Under the pieces are notes generated by a model that saw nothing but the letters and a program-made list of their open reading frames with translations, had not been told where the DNA came from and did not search any database. Positions 1-8,065 of a stretch of DNA of 64,000 bases are shown in pieces (within the stretch, counting starts at the first letter, position 1; the number at the start of each line of letters is the position of its first letter). Origin of the DNA: Chloroflexota bacterium (GTDB taxonomy: Bacteria > Chloroflexota > Anaerolineae > Aggregatilineales > Phototrophicaceae); the NCBI GenBank assembly GCA_011523615.1, contig WTGJ01000027.1, positions 297,632 through 361,631 on the forward strand. Reading direction: 5' to 3'. The translations under genes were made by a program, and so were the position numbers.

Positions 1-1238
1 GGGTCGCCATCTTGATCCAAGTCCAACAAAACCAGACCCGAATCGCTCCACACCACCATTCCTGCATGAACTGCTCTGGCGGCGAAACCTGAAGCAAAGC
101 AGCTGCTGTAATGTTGCCCAGCATCCGGTGGAGCAAAATCTACGGCGCTCCAGGTGCTGTTCCGGCCCCAACCGTTGTGTGGCCCACCCGTGTAATACCA
201 GGTCTCACCGGCGGCAAAAGGCAGGGTCAATTCGGGTTGTTTGAGGTGGCCGATTGGATTGAGGTCGGTCGCTTCTGCAAAAGGATCACCGAAATACTGG
301 CGATAGACGCGGCTGAAGCCTTCGCTGCTGACATCCACGAGCCAGGTCGCGGGTGGGTGAAGCTGACTGAAGAGGGTTTGCAGCGCAACGCTGGCAGCGT
401 TCAGACCGCGAGCGATGCCAAAACGTTCGCCGGTGATCGACTGGATGGTATTGATGGAACCAAATCGCCAGCCATAATAGCCGTAATTCAACTGATCCGC
501 AGCCCAACTCAATTGTCGGTAGAGCCCGTTGGGATAGCCATACCCGAGGGCGATGGGCTGGCTCAAGCGACTGGCCTTGGGAAACGGGTCGCTGAGCCAA
601 TTGCCCAGGTATTCCAGCAAAGCGAGCAATATCCGTACATCGATGCTGAATTCCAGCGAAACACTCTGGATGATCTCCGCCGCACTGCGTGTTTCCGTGA
701 TCAAGCCACCGGCAGCAGCGCCATATTCCCAGCTCTCGTAATACTCTTTCACATAACCGGGCAGTTGGTCAATGAATGCAGCCAGATCGAAGTGGCCACT
801 ATAGGGACCGCGGACCAGAGCCCCATTGGGCAGAGTTTTTACCGCTGGCGTGAATTGTTTCGGGATTCCGGGCAATTTCAGAATCTGGCCGATATAGAGA
901 ACATTCGGATTGCTGATCTGGTTCAATTGCATGAGGGCAGCCACGGTCGTGTGGTAGCGGAGTGCAATCACCGATAGAGTATCGCCTGCCTGCACCGAGT
1001 ATTCACTGGGTTCCGCGGTCGCCATCTCGGTCGGGTTCAAAGTGGCCTGTGGCACCTGAGTGGGAGATGGTGAGAGCAATCGCGTGGCACTGGTTGGCGT
1101 GGTCTCGTTCGAGAGCGCGTATACCATTGGCGTTGCCGTGATGTATATGACGCGCTCTTCGCCGACATAACAAGCGCTCAACACACAAAGACACAAGCCA
1201 ATTGCACACCACAATGAGGCAATCGGTTTCCATTTCAT
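1..1238 (-). CDS. LysM-domain lipoprotein with M23-like C-terminal domain (3' end cut by window edge)
   Basis: The frame starts at ATG 1238 and stays open to base 1, so the C-terminus is missing. The N-terminus has a lysine-containing hydrophobic signal ending in a lipobox-like LSAC, so an exported lipoprotein is likely. A Thr/Pro-rich linker follows, then a LysM domain ([20 protein letters not shown], later ILKLPG). The middle is helical. Near the edge lies [20 protein letters not shown] followed by SAVDFAPP, an H...D arrangement I associate with divergent M23 metallopeptidase-like domains of Chloroflexi. The start ATG overlaps the TGA of the upstream M50 protease by four bases (ATGA), so the two are translationally coupled. 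A role in cell-wall binding or remodelling is inferred; peptidase activity is unproven because the second metal-ligand region is outside the window. Confidence 0.8.
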   Translation of the reverse strand, partial: MKWKPIASLWCAIGLCLCVLSACYVGEERVIYITATPMVYALSNETTPTSATRLLSPSPTQVPQATLNPTEMATAEPSEYSVQAGDTLSVIALRYHTTVAALMQLNQISNPNVLYIGQILKLPGIPKQFTPAVKTLPNGALVRGPYSGHFDLAAFIDQLPGYVKEYYESWEYGAAAGGLITETRSAAEIIQSVSLEFSIDVRILLALLEYLGNWLSDPFPKASRLSQPIALGYGYPNGLYRQLSWAADQLNYGYYGWRFGSINTIQSITGERFGIARGLNAASVALQTLFSQLHPPATWLVDVSSEGFSRVYRQYFGDPFAEATDLNPIGHLKQPELTLPFAAGETWYYTGGPHNGWGRNSTWSAVDFAPPDAGQHYSSCFASGFAARAVHAGMVVWSDSGLVLLDLDQDGD

Positions 1239-2680
1239 GGTGTCATGAAGGAAGTCGGGGGGTTCGCCAAATCGTTGACGATGATCAGGATGCCCAAAGC
1301 CAATAAGAAGGCAAAACCGACCAGATGAATGGCGCCTTCGAACCTCGGTGCAATGGGTTTGCCACGAACCAATTCAATCAGGACAAAGCCGATGCGACCG
1401 CCATCTAACGCCGGTAAGGGGAGCAAATTGGTGATTCCCAGTGCAATGCTGATGAAAGCGGCGAACTCCATCATTCCTGCAGGGTTGCCTTCCGCTAGGC
1501 TCATGCGCATTTGTTGCCCCCCCAGTTGACTGATGCCCACGATGCTGACGGGCCGGGCGTATTCAGCTGGGATGGCACCGCGGATGATCTCCACAGGGAG
1601 CTGAATGATCGAGCGCAACAGAAAACTGCTGACGGAACTGGCATATTGTACGGCTTCCGGCAGCGTAGCCGTCTGGCGTTCATACAACTGCGGCCCTTCC
1701 ACCAACGTGAGATTCCAGGGATCCAGCTCAAATGCGGTTCGAATCACGATACCCATCGCCCCTTGGTTGGGGCCGGTCTCCAGGCGAGGGACGAGGGAGA
1801 ATTCGAGGGTCTCGGCATCACGGCGCAAGCCGATGTGGATTTCTTGTCCCCGATGAGCGGCGGTGAAAGCAATCAGACTGTCAACCGCATCTGCCCCAGC
1901 TTGACCCAGGCGCTCCCCATCCACCGTGATGACGCGATCACCCACTCGAATGCCTGCCAAATCTGCGGGAGAGCCTGGCTCTACACCCAAGATCAATGCT
2001 TGGGCCACCCACTCAACCTCCTCGCTGGCCGTATCAGCGAGTTGGATATCTGATATTTCTGATGAGGAGCGGTCTGCTCGCTCGATTTGCAAGCTGATCG
2101 TTTCACTGGCGAGGAGTGATATAGCCAATTGCTCCCAGTCAACCATAGGCTGATCGTTGACGGCGATGATGCGATCGCCCTCTTCCAGACCCAGCGTTGC
2201 AGCGGCTTGGACGACGACAAAGGAAGAGCCGGTGGGTTGCATGACGCCGAAGAGCGCGCTGAGCACGAGGAGCAAAAATGCTGACAACAGGTTGAAGACC
2301 GAACCACCCAGGAAAAAGATCATCCTCGCCCAAGGATTGGCATCTTGCACTGCCGTACCGACAACGCCGGGAGCAATATTTTCTTGAATCTCGCCGTTAT
2401 CCGCGTTCGCCTCTTCATCCAGCGGGCGAATCAGATCTTCACCCAAAGGCCGGACAAAACCACCCAATGGCAGCCAATTCAACGTGAAATCCGTCCCTTT
2501 CCAATGAAACAAGCGAGTGATCCGTGGGGGAATGCCGATGCCGAACTCGAGAATTCTGATGCCAACGAAGCGTGCGGCGCAGTAATGTCCGATCTCATGC
2601 ACGATGATGGCTGGGATCAAGACCAGCACGAAGGCGGTTAAGGCGGGGTAAAACTCATTGGCCAGGAACAAATCGTTCAT
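1235..2680 (-). CDS. M50-family site-2 (intramembrane zinc) protease with two PDZ domains
   Basis: 481 residues, in the size range of RseP-type site-2 proteases. The zinc motif HEIGH is at residues 28-32 inside the first membrane segment, and the third-ligand motif LDG is at about 425-427 in a C-terminal membrane segment ([11 protein letters not shown]). Between them are two PDZ-like modules, around residues 163-185 ([14 protein letters not shown]) and 230-258 ([19 protein letters not shown]). The family cleaves membrane-embedded regulators or signal-peptide remnants. No anti-sigma factor is adjacent, so the substrate is unknown. A TATAAT-like hexamer lies on the minus strand at 2707-2712, without a convincing -35. 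The stop overlaps the start of the LysM lipoprotein. Confidence 0.93.
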   Translation of the reverse strand: MNDLFLANEFYPALTAFVLVLIPAIIVHEIGHYCAARFVGIRILEFGIGIPPRITRLFHWKGTDFTLNWLPLGGFVRPLGEDLIRPLDEEANADNGEIQENIAPGVVGTAVQDANPWARMIFFLGGSVFNLLSAFLLLVLSALFGVMQPTGSSFVVVQAAATLGLEEGDRIIAVNDQPMVDWEQLAISLLASETISLQIERADRSSSEISDIQLADTASEEVEWVAQALILGVEPGSPADLAGIRVGDRVITVDGERLGQAGADAVDSLIAFTAAHRGQEIHIGLRRDAETLEFSLVPRLETGPNQGAMGIVIRTAFELDPWNLTLVEGPQLYERQTATLPEAVQYASSVSSFLLRSIIQLPVEIIRGAIPAEYARPVSIVGISQLGGQQMRMSLAEGNPAGMMEFAAFISIALGITNLLPLPALDGGRIGFVLIELVRGKPIAPRFEGAIHLVGFAFLLALGILIIVNDLANPPTSFMTP

Positions 2681-2731
2681 TTCGATATATCACAAAATCA
2701 CACTCTATTATACGCAAATCGGCGGCCCAAT

Positions 2732-3724
2732 TTACGAAATGGCATGATCCAGTATGACATGTGCACCCTTGCCCACGAAGGCGGTCATGGTTTCAACAAC
2801 CCCCGGGATGTTTCGCAAACCCTCGCGAATGGTGGGGGCGACCTCTTGCGGGCAGATGCAATGCACATTCGGGCCAGCATCCAGCGTATAGCACACTGGG
2901 ATCCCGCTCCGCCGCCATTCAGTGACTGCATTCATCACGGCGATGCTCGCCGGATGCCAATACAGCAAAGGCGGGCTGCTGGTCATCATCACGGCGTGCA
3001 TCGCGTTGCTATCCAGCTCCACAACTGCGGCCAGGGCGTCAAAATCCCGGGTCAAGATGGCTCGTTCACACTGGCGGTATCGCTCTGCTGCACTCTTGAT
3101 TCGAGCGGATTGCAGCGGACTCGTCTTCGCCGATCGATGCCCAGCCAAGGACGAGACTTTTTTCGGCGCAGTTTCGATCAAGGCGATCACATCAGCCAGT
3201 GCCCAGTGGTTCGGCGGTGCGATGCTCCGGGCATGACAGGCAGCGTGGGTATCGGCGGCCGGTAAGCTAACGAATCCCGTTGGGACGGAACGCGCAGCCG
3301 AACCGCTACCCAATCGAGCCAAGGCGCTCAAGGTAGCCTCGTCACACTCGAAACCCGCCGCAGTGGTGGCTGCGAGCGTCAGTGCAGCAAAGGCAGCCGC
3401 TGAAGAAGCAACCCCTGCTCCGAGGGGGATATTTGTTTCGGAAACGACCTCAGCCATTCCCTGGAAACCCAGCCGCTGGCGAAGCGCGGACAAGTGCGAT
3501 GAAACGCGCGCTGTGGCCTTTGGCGAGGCTTGCTCCCCGTTAATGGTGAGTGAATCTGCATCCGCCCCCCAGTTCACCGTCACCTCTGTGAATAAGCCAG
3601 CCAAGTTGAAGCTGAGCGAAGGGTTGGCCGGCAAGCGCAGACGCTCACCCTGGTTGCCCCAATACTTGATCAGGGCGATGTTGGAATGCGCTCGGGCCGT
3701 CGCACTACCCTCGTGGTTCATCAT
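2732..3724 (-). CDS. mvaD: mevalonate-phosphate decarboxylase (phosphomevalonate or diphosphomevalonate decarboxylase), GHMP family
   Basis: 330 residues from the chosen start (tandem ATG at 3724 and 3721). An in-frame extension to 3970 exists, but it would overlap the divergent UbiA gene and lacks family similarity. Family signatures are SNIALIKYWGNQ (residues 14-25), a phosphate-binding segment GAGVASSAAAFAAL, GSGSAARSVPTGFV, and the catalytic-Asp motif LDAGPN with Asp282. Classical diphosphomevalonate decarboxylases usually read KYWGK; here the Lys is Asn24. The neighbouring operon holds mevalonate kinase and isopentenyl phosphate kinase, and no phosphomevalonate kinase is seen. I therefore favour mevalonate 5-phosphate as substrate, as shown for a Roseiflexus homologue, but sequence alone does not settle it. 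A TATGCT hexamer six bases before the start suggests a leaderless mRNA. Confidence 0.88.
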   Translation of the reverse strand: MMNHEGSATARAHSNIALIKYWGNQGERLRLPANPSLSFNLAGLFTEVTVNWGADADSLTINGEQASPKATARVSSHLSALRQRLGFQGMAEVVSETNIPLGAGVASSAAAFAALTLAATTAAGFECDEATLSALARLGSGSAARSVPTGFVSLPAADTHAACHARSIAPPNHWALADVIALIETAPKKVSSLAGHRSAKTSPLQSARIKSAAERYRQCERAILTRDFDALAAVVELDSNAMHAVMMTSSPPLLYWHPASIAVMNAVTEWRRSGIPVCYTLDAGPNVHCICPQEVAPTIREGLRNIPGVVETMTAFVGKGAHVILDHAIS

Positions 3725-3769
3725 GGATCCAGCATAGTCTGGCCGGCTGGCAAATTCTATAATGCAGAT
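3725..3769. promoter_or_regulatory. divergent promoter region of the isoprenoid locus, both -10 elements abutting the start codons
   Basis: Only 45 bases separate the two start codons. On the plus strand TATAAT (3758-3763) is followed by six bases and then the UbiA ATG. On the minus strand TATGCT (3731-3736) is followed by six bases and then the decarboxylase ATG at 3724. Neither gene has a Shine-Dalgarno sequence. The -35 matches at 17-base spacing are weak (TAGTCT and TAGAAT). Both transcripts would start at or next to the initiation codon. This is inference from spacing. Confidence 0.55.
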
Positions 3770-4660
3770 ATGCGTGAGTGCTTCCGTGCCCTGCGTCCCA
3801 AACAATGGACCAAAAATGTGTTGGTTTTTGCGGGGCTGTTTTTTGACCAACAGTTCTTTGATCAAGTGGCTTTGTTGCGGGTCTCGCTCTGTTTTTTGCT
3901 TTGCTGTGCGCTGTCGAGTGCCGTTTATCTCATCAACGATCTGGTGGATCTCGAAAGTGACCGCAAACATCCCACGAAACGCAACCGCCCTTTGGCTGCA
4001 GGGTCGCTATCACCGCGGATCGCGCAGGTGGCGGCTGTGATTCTGCTGGCCGTTAGTTTGCTGGGTAGTTATGCGCTTGCCATCCGTCTATTCGTCGTTT
4101 TCATCATCTATCTTGCCCTGCAAATCTTGTACAACCTTTGGTTGAAGAAAGTCATCATCATCGACATCATGGTCGTGAGTGCAGGTTTCATCTTGCGCGT
4201 GGCGGCGGGTACGGTGGTCATCCAGGTGGCACAGTTTTCGCCCTGGCTGTACATCTGCACGGCATGGTTGGCTTTGTTCTTGGTGGTCGGGAAAAGACGC
4301 CAGGATGCGATTTTGCTGGCCGATTCGGCCGCTGGCAGTTCCACGGATATTCGAAAATATCCGCGCGGATTGCTCGATGAAATGTTGCGTGTGATCACCA
4401 CTGCGACATTGATCGCTTATTTGATTTATACCATAGATGTGGAGCAAGCGACGATCGGCGGCGTCAATCTGGCTTTGATCACGACCGTTTTTGTATTCTA
4501 TTCTTTGATGCGATACCTCCAGTTGATCCTGGAAAATCAGCAGGCTAGCGCCCCGGAAGAAGTCTTATTCAGCGATCGCCCCCTGCAGATTGCCATCGTT
4601 CTTTGGGCTTTGAGTTATCTCTTCATCCTGTACGTTCTGGCTCCGATCGCATCCCCATGA
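3770..4660 (+). CDS. UbiA-family prenyltransferase, decaprenyl-phosphate phosphoribosyltransferase-like
   Basis: 296 residues from ATG 3770; a longer reading from 3686 would run through the divergent gene. The N-terminus LRPKQWTKNVLVFAGLFF and the Asp-rich motif NDLVDLESDRKHP (residues 56-68), followed by KRNRPLAAG, match the branch of UbiA proteins that transfers phosphoribose to polyprenyl phosphate for arabinan or cell-envelope glycan synthesis. About eight hydrophobic segments predict an integral membrane enzyme. It is the first gene of the operon with mevalonate kinase and isopentenyl phosphate kinase, and its TGA overlaps the next ATG. Assignment to UbiA is firm; the phosphoribosyl specificity is inferred from the N-terminal signature, and quinone or other lipid prenylation remains possible. 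Confidence 0.85.
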   Translation: MRECFRALRPKQWTKNVLVFAGLFFDQQFFDQVALLRVSLCFLLCCALSSAVYLINDLVDLESDRKHPTKRNRPLAAGSLSPRIAQVAAVILLAVSLLGSYALAIRLFVVFIIYLALQILYNLWLKKVIIIDIMVVSAGFILRVAAGTVVIQVAQFSPWLYICTAWLALFLVVGKRRQDAILLADSAAGSSTDIRKYPRGLLDEMLRVITTATLIAYLIYTIDVEQATIGGVNLALITTVFVFYSLMRYLQLILENQQASAPEEVLFSDRPLQIAIVLWALSYLFILYVLAPIASP

Positions 4661-5574
4661 TGCGGGGGATCGCCCCGGCGAAAGCGATCCTCTTCGGGGA
4701 ACATGCCGTGGTGTATGGCTACCCGGCGATCGCCTTTCCCATCCGCCAGCTGACTTGTGAGGTGCGAGCAGAACCTCGTAGCGATGGGCGCACTCTGATC
4801 CACGCTCCACAGACATCAGAAATCCTCGATGTGCAAACCGATCAGGATCACCCCTTGGTCGTGTTGTGGCAGCTCTTGCAAGAGACGCAAAAAGTCACCT
4901 TGCCCGCGGCAGATTTCACGGTTCATTCGAAGATCCCGATCGCCGCAGGCTTCGGCAGCGGGGCGGCCCTCAGCACAGCGTTGATCGATGCCTGTATGAA
5001 ACTGCTGGGCACTGCAATCCCCTTGCACCAACAGAATGAAATGGTTTATCAAATTGAAAAGCGCTATCATGGCACCCCCAGCGGCATCGACAATCACGTG
5101 GTGGTGTATCAAAAACCGCTGTTCTTTCAACCTGGGGCAAAGCTGGAATTCCTCCATTGGCCGCAAACTTTCCCGATTCTCAGCCTCCAATGTGGAAAAG
5201 GGGCGCCTACCCATCAAGTGCTCGCACATCTGCGAAAACGGCGACGGTTGCAGCCCCAACGGTTTGAGCAATGGTTCGCGGCGATTGGCGAGACGACCCA
5301 GGCGGCGAAAATGGCCCTGGTAACCGGAGATCTGGTTGAAGTGGGAAAGCGCATGTACGAGAACCATGCGCTTTTGCAGCAACTGGGGGTTTCCTCTCCT
5401 TTGCAAGATGAAGCGGTGGAGTGCGCCCGATCCCTGGGCGCATTGGGCGCAAAAATGAGTGGTGCCGGTTGGGGCGGACAGGTTTTGGTATTGGCAGACG
5501 CGGATTCCTTTGAAGAATTGACACGGTCACTGGAGCAGCAGGGTTGGCCCATCGTATTTCGGGATCTGGGGTGA
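4657..5574 (+). CDS. mvk: mevalonate kinase (GHMP kinase)
   Basis: 305 residues. The tandem ATG at 4657/4660 overlaps the UbiA stop (ATGA), so it is coupled. Motif 1 APAKAILFGEHAVVYG (residues 6-21) is diagnostic for mevalonate kinase. The phosphate-binding loop is PIAAGFGSGAAL (94-105). HGTPSGIDNHV (138-148) carries the catalytic Asp145. A C-terminal GHMP motif GAKMSGAGWGGQVLVLA follows. The enzyme makes mevalonate 5-phosphate in the cytoplasm using ATP. One base separates its stop from the isopentenyl phosphate kinase start, so products of this gene feed the decarboxylase encoded divergently and then the kinase encoded next door. Loop 2 reads GFGSGAA rather than the more common GLGSSAA, a modest variation. 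Confidence 0.95.
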   Translation: MMRGIAPAKAILFGEHAVVYGYPAIAFPIRQLTCEVRAEPRSDGRTLIHAPQTSEILDVQTDQDHPLVVLWQLLQETQKVTLPAADFTVHSKIPIAAGFGSGAALSTALIDACMKLLGTAIPLHQQNEMVYQIEKRYHGTPSGIDNHVVVYQKPLFFQPGAKLEFLHWPQTFPILSLQCGKGAPTHQVLAHLRKRRRLQPQRFEQWFAAIGETTQAAKMALVTGDLVEVGKRMYENHALLQQLGVSSPLQDEAVECARSLGALGAKMSGAGWGGQVLVLADADSFEELTRSLEQQGWPIVFRDLG

Positions 5575-5575
5575 G

Positions 5576-6376
5576 ATGGGTGAATTGATCTTCATCAAAT
5601 TGGGCGGATCACTCATTACCGACAAGAGGGTCGATTCGTGCTATCGCGCCGAGGTCGTGACCCAACTGGGGGAAACGTTGCGAAAAGCGTGGCAAAGCAC
5701 ACCCGACCTGAGCATTCTCCTGGCACATGGCAGCGGTTCTTTTGGTCATTCCGCAGCGGCGCGCTTTGGGACGATGGGGGGAGTAGCCAGTGAAGAAGAG
5801 TGGCTGGGCTTCACCCAGGTCGCCCACGCTGCCGCCAAGTTGAACCATCTCGTGAGGGGCGACTTGCTGAAATGCCGCTTGCCCATCATGAGCATGCAAC
5901 CATCCACCAGCCTATGGAAGGAACGAGGCAGACTGGTCCATTACGACTGGTTGACGGTGCGGGAACTCCTCGCGCGGAGGGTGATCCCTTTGATCTATGG
6001 TGATGTGGCGCTGGATGCAAAAATGGGTGGCGCCATCGCCTCGACGGAAGAAATCCTTGCTTATCTCGTCCCTCCTTTGCTGCCGCAGCGCATCCTGTTG
6101 CTCGGCGATACTGCCGGTGTGTACGATGGAGCAGGCAAGGTCATTCCTTCCATCACGCCCGCAAATTTCTCGCAATACGAAGTTCTCATTGAGGGCAGCA
6201 GCGGTGTCGACGTCACCGGTGGTATGTGGAGCAAAGTCCGAAGAATGGTGGAGCTGGTCAAACAGCATCCCTCCGTCACCGTTCGGATCATGGGAGGGAG
6301 CGATCCCAATTCATTCCTCGCAGCGTTGAAAGGCGGCGGAGCGGTTACACCGGGAACTTTGATCCAGGCACGATGA
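5576..6376 (+). CDS. ipk: isopentenyl phosphate kinase (amino-acid kinase family)
   Basis: 266 residues, typical length. N-terminal IKLGGSLITDK, then HGSGSFGH at residues 51-58, which contains the His that contacts the substrate phosphate and separates IPK from other amino-acid kinases. Further on are YGDVALD, STEEI and GVDVTGGMWSKV. IPK converts isopentenyl phosphate plus ATP to IPP and is the last step of the alternative mevalonate pathway of archaea and some Chloroflexi. The ATG lies one base after the mevalonate kinase stop. Its presence in one operon with mevalonate kinase, without phosphomevalonate kinase, is the main evidence for that pathway here. Confidence 0.95.
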   Translation: MGELIFIKLGGSLITDKRVDSCYRAEVVTQLGETLRKAWQSTPDLSILLAHGSGSFGHSAAARFGTMGGVASEEEWLGFTQVAHAAAKLNHLVRGDLLKCRLPIMSMQPSTSLWKERGRLVHYDWLTVRELLARRVIPLIYGDVALDAKMGGAIASTEEILAYLVPPLLPQRILLLGDTAGVYDGAGKVIPSITPANFSQYEVLIEGSSGVDVTGGMWSKVRRMVELVKQHPSVTVRIMGGSDPNSFLAALKGGGAVTPGTLIQAR

Positions 6377-6397
6377 TTGACGGATACCCAACGTCAA
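6377..6397. terminator. small inverted repeat between convergent operons
   Basis: TTGACG and CGTCAA form a six-base stem around a nine-base loop between the IPK stop and the convergent permease stop. There is no clear T-run, so this is a weak candidate for a bidirectional terminator. Confidence 0.3.
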
Positions 6398-6398
6398 A

Positions 6399-7175
6399 TT
6401 AAGGGATCGCAGCCAGATCTTCCGACAATTGATTGATGGCCATCACCAGCAATGTAAGCGTTCCTCCTGCGCTCAAAGCGATCCAGGGTGCTTGCAGGAT
6501 GGCCGCTCTACCCTCATTCAGCAAGACCCCCAAATCGGCAACACCGGGTGTGCCAGCCAAACCCAGGAAGGTCAATGCGGCCACATTCAATATCGACTGG
6601 CTGAATATGACCGCGCAGTAAGCAGACATCACCGTCAGGCAATTCGGTAGGATATGGGCCGGGATCAAGTACAGTTCGCTCGCCCCTTGGGCCCGGGCTG
6701 CCAATACGTACTCATCTCGGTACACGCTCAAAGCTTTGGCATAGATCACGCGGGCGAATGGAGCAATTTGGGCCGTGCCCACGGCGATCACGATCGCATT
6801 TGCATGGCTGCCCAACACTGTGATGATCACCAGACTCCAAAGTAAGCCAGGCAGGGCGAGCAGAGAATTGATGATCGCATGCAAGAATCGGCTGAAGCCA
6901 TAGCGGGGGTGGCTGGCAAAAATGCCGAGCCAGAATCCTCCCATAGCAGCGAGCATGGTGGCCAAACCGCTGAGGATGAGGCTGCGGTGGATGCCGACGA
7001 CCAGCCGACTGTACACATCCCGGCCCAGCTGATCAGTACCCAGCCAGTGTTGCCAGTTGGGCGCTTCAAACTGAATTCCAAACAGAGCATTTGGATCGTA
7101 ACGGGTCAACCAGGGAGATACGACTGCTAGCAAGATGAAGATCAGCAGGATACGTTTGGCGCGCGATGGTTTCAT
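6399..7175 (-). CDS. peptide/nickel-type ABC transporter permease (DppC/OppC family)
   Basis: 258 residues, slightly short for the family. The N-terminal membrane segment is followed by the conserved LGTDQLGRDVYSRLVVG (around residues 45-61). The EAA-type loop is around ARAQGASELYLIPAHILPNC, and GLAGTPGVADLGVLLNEG lies near the C-terminus. It forms the channel together with the upstream DppB-like protein. Start ATG 7175 overlaps the stop of that gene (ATGA). No dppD/dppF-type ATPase gene follows; the next gene is convergent isopentenyl phosphate kinase, so the ATPase must be encoded elsewhere. Confidence 0.9.
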   Translation of the reverse strand: MKPSRAKRILLIFILLAVVSPWLTRYDPNALFGIQFEAPNWQHWLGTDQLGRDVYSRLVVGIHRSLILSGLATMLAAMGGFWLGIFASHPRYGFSRFLHAIINSLLALPGLLWSLVIITVLGSHANAIVIAVGTAQIAPFARVIYAKALSVYRDEYVLAARAQGASELYLIPAHILPNCLTVMSAYCAVIFSQSILNVAALTFLGLAGTPGVADLGVLLNEGRAAILQAPWIALSAGGTLTLLVMAINQLSEDLAAIP

Positions 7176-8065
7176 AGCCGAATTCTTGGATCCAACAAAC
7201 GGAACAGCATCTCTGCGGCAGAATTGACGAGGATGTACACCGCAGTCATGAACAATACCAGGGCTTGTACGACGGCATAATCTTGATGGATGGTTCGTTC
7301 GAAGAGCAATCTGCCGAGACCGGGTCGGTTAAAAATGATTTCGGTCATCAGTGCACCACCCATCAACCAACCCAACTGAATGGCGATCAAACTGATGGTG
7401 GGCAACATGACAATTCTCAGGACGTGAACCCGCAATATCCGGAGATTGGATAGGCCTTTCGCACGCGCAACCCATATGTAATCCGCGCGCATGACGGTCT
7501 GGATTTCACTGGCCAATAACTTGGCGATGCTGCCCATGCCGCTGAAGCCCAGCACGAAGACCGGCAACCAAAAACGGCGCCAGACGGGTGAGACCCCGGC
7601 GGTGGTGAACCATAGGGCAGCGGTCGCCAAGCCGAAGATCGGGATGGATAGCGAAAGCCCGGTCAAACTTTTGGCCAGCTGCCGGATGGTTTTGCTGCCA
7701 CTGCTCGCCGCCGCAATGCCGATGATGATGCCCAAACATGCCGAAACAACGATGGCGGCTAAGGCCAAGGTTGCGCTGGGCAAGAGGCGCGGCGCGATCA
7801 GTTCCATCACCGGCAAGCCATCCAGTAAGGAATTGCCAAAATCACCACGAGCGAGTTGCCGCCAATAAACCCAGTATTGCTGCAGGTAGGGTTCATCCAG
7901 GCCCATCGCGTTTCGCCGGGCTTCCAATTCAGCTGCCGAAACAGGGACATTGGCCAGCTGCGCGCTGATGGCATCACCCGGCAAGACCCGCAAGGCAAAG
8001 AAAGCCAGTGAAGCCGCAAGCCAAAGCGAAAATAGGGTTGTGAAGAAAATTCGGCTTAAATTCAC
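7172..8065 (-). CDS. peptide/nickel-type ABC transporter permease (DppB/OppB family)
   Basis: 297 residues from GTG 8065, which overlaps the TGA of the binding-protein gene (GTGA). An in-frame ATG at 8110 would intrude 49 bases into that gene and has no support. Family features are an N-terminal membrane helix, LRVLPGDAISAQL, a long periplasmic loop with NAMGLDEPYLQQYWVYWRQL and ARGDFGNSL, and an EAA loop ARAKGLSNLRILRVHVLRIV. It is inferred to import peptides or related solutes with the neighbouring binding protein and DppC-like subunit. Confidence 0.9.
   Translation of the reverse strand: MNLSRIFFTTLFSLWLAASLAFFALRVLPGDAISAQLANVPVSAAELEARRNAMGLDEPYLQQYWVYWRQLARGDFGNSLLDGLPVMELIAPRLLPSATLALAAIVVSACLGIIIGIAAASSGSKTIRQLAKSLTGLSLSIPIFGLATAALWFTTAGVSPVWRRFWLPVFVLGFSGMGSIAKLLASEIQTVMRADYIWVARAKGLSNLRILRVHVLRIVMLPTISLIAIQLGWLMGGALMTEIIFNRPGLGRLLFERTIHQDYAVVQALVLFMTAVYILVNSAAEMLFRLLDPRIRL

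Noticed and set aside
111-977. Open frame of 288 codons on the plus strand
   Set aside because: It is the antisense shadow of the LysM/M23-like gene, whose minus-strand frame has a signal peptide, LysM motif and M23-like motif.
2707-2735. Full promoter for the M50 protease gene
   Set aside because: TATAAT is present on the minus strand, but the nearest TTG-type -35 (TTGGGC) is only 12 bases away, so the promoter is not called as a feature.
3725-3970. N-terminal extension of the mevalonate-phosphate decarboxylase
   Set aside because: It would run through the first 67 codons of the divergent UbiA gene and precede the conserved family N-terminus.
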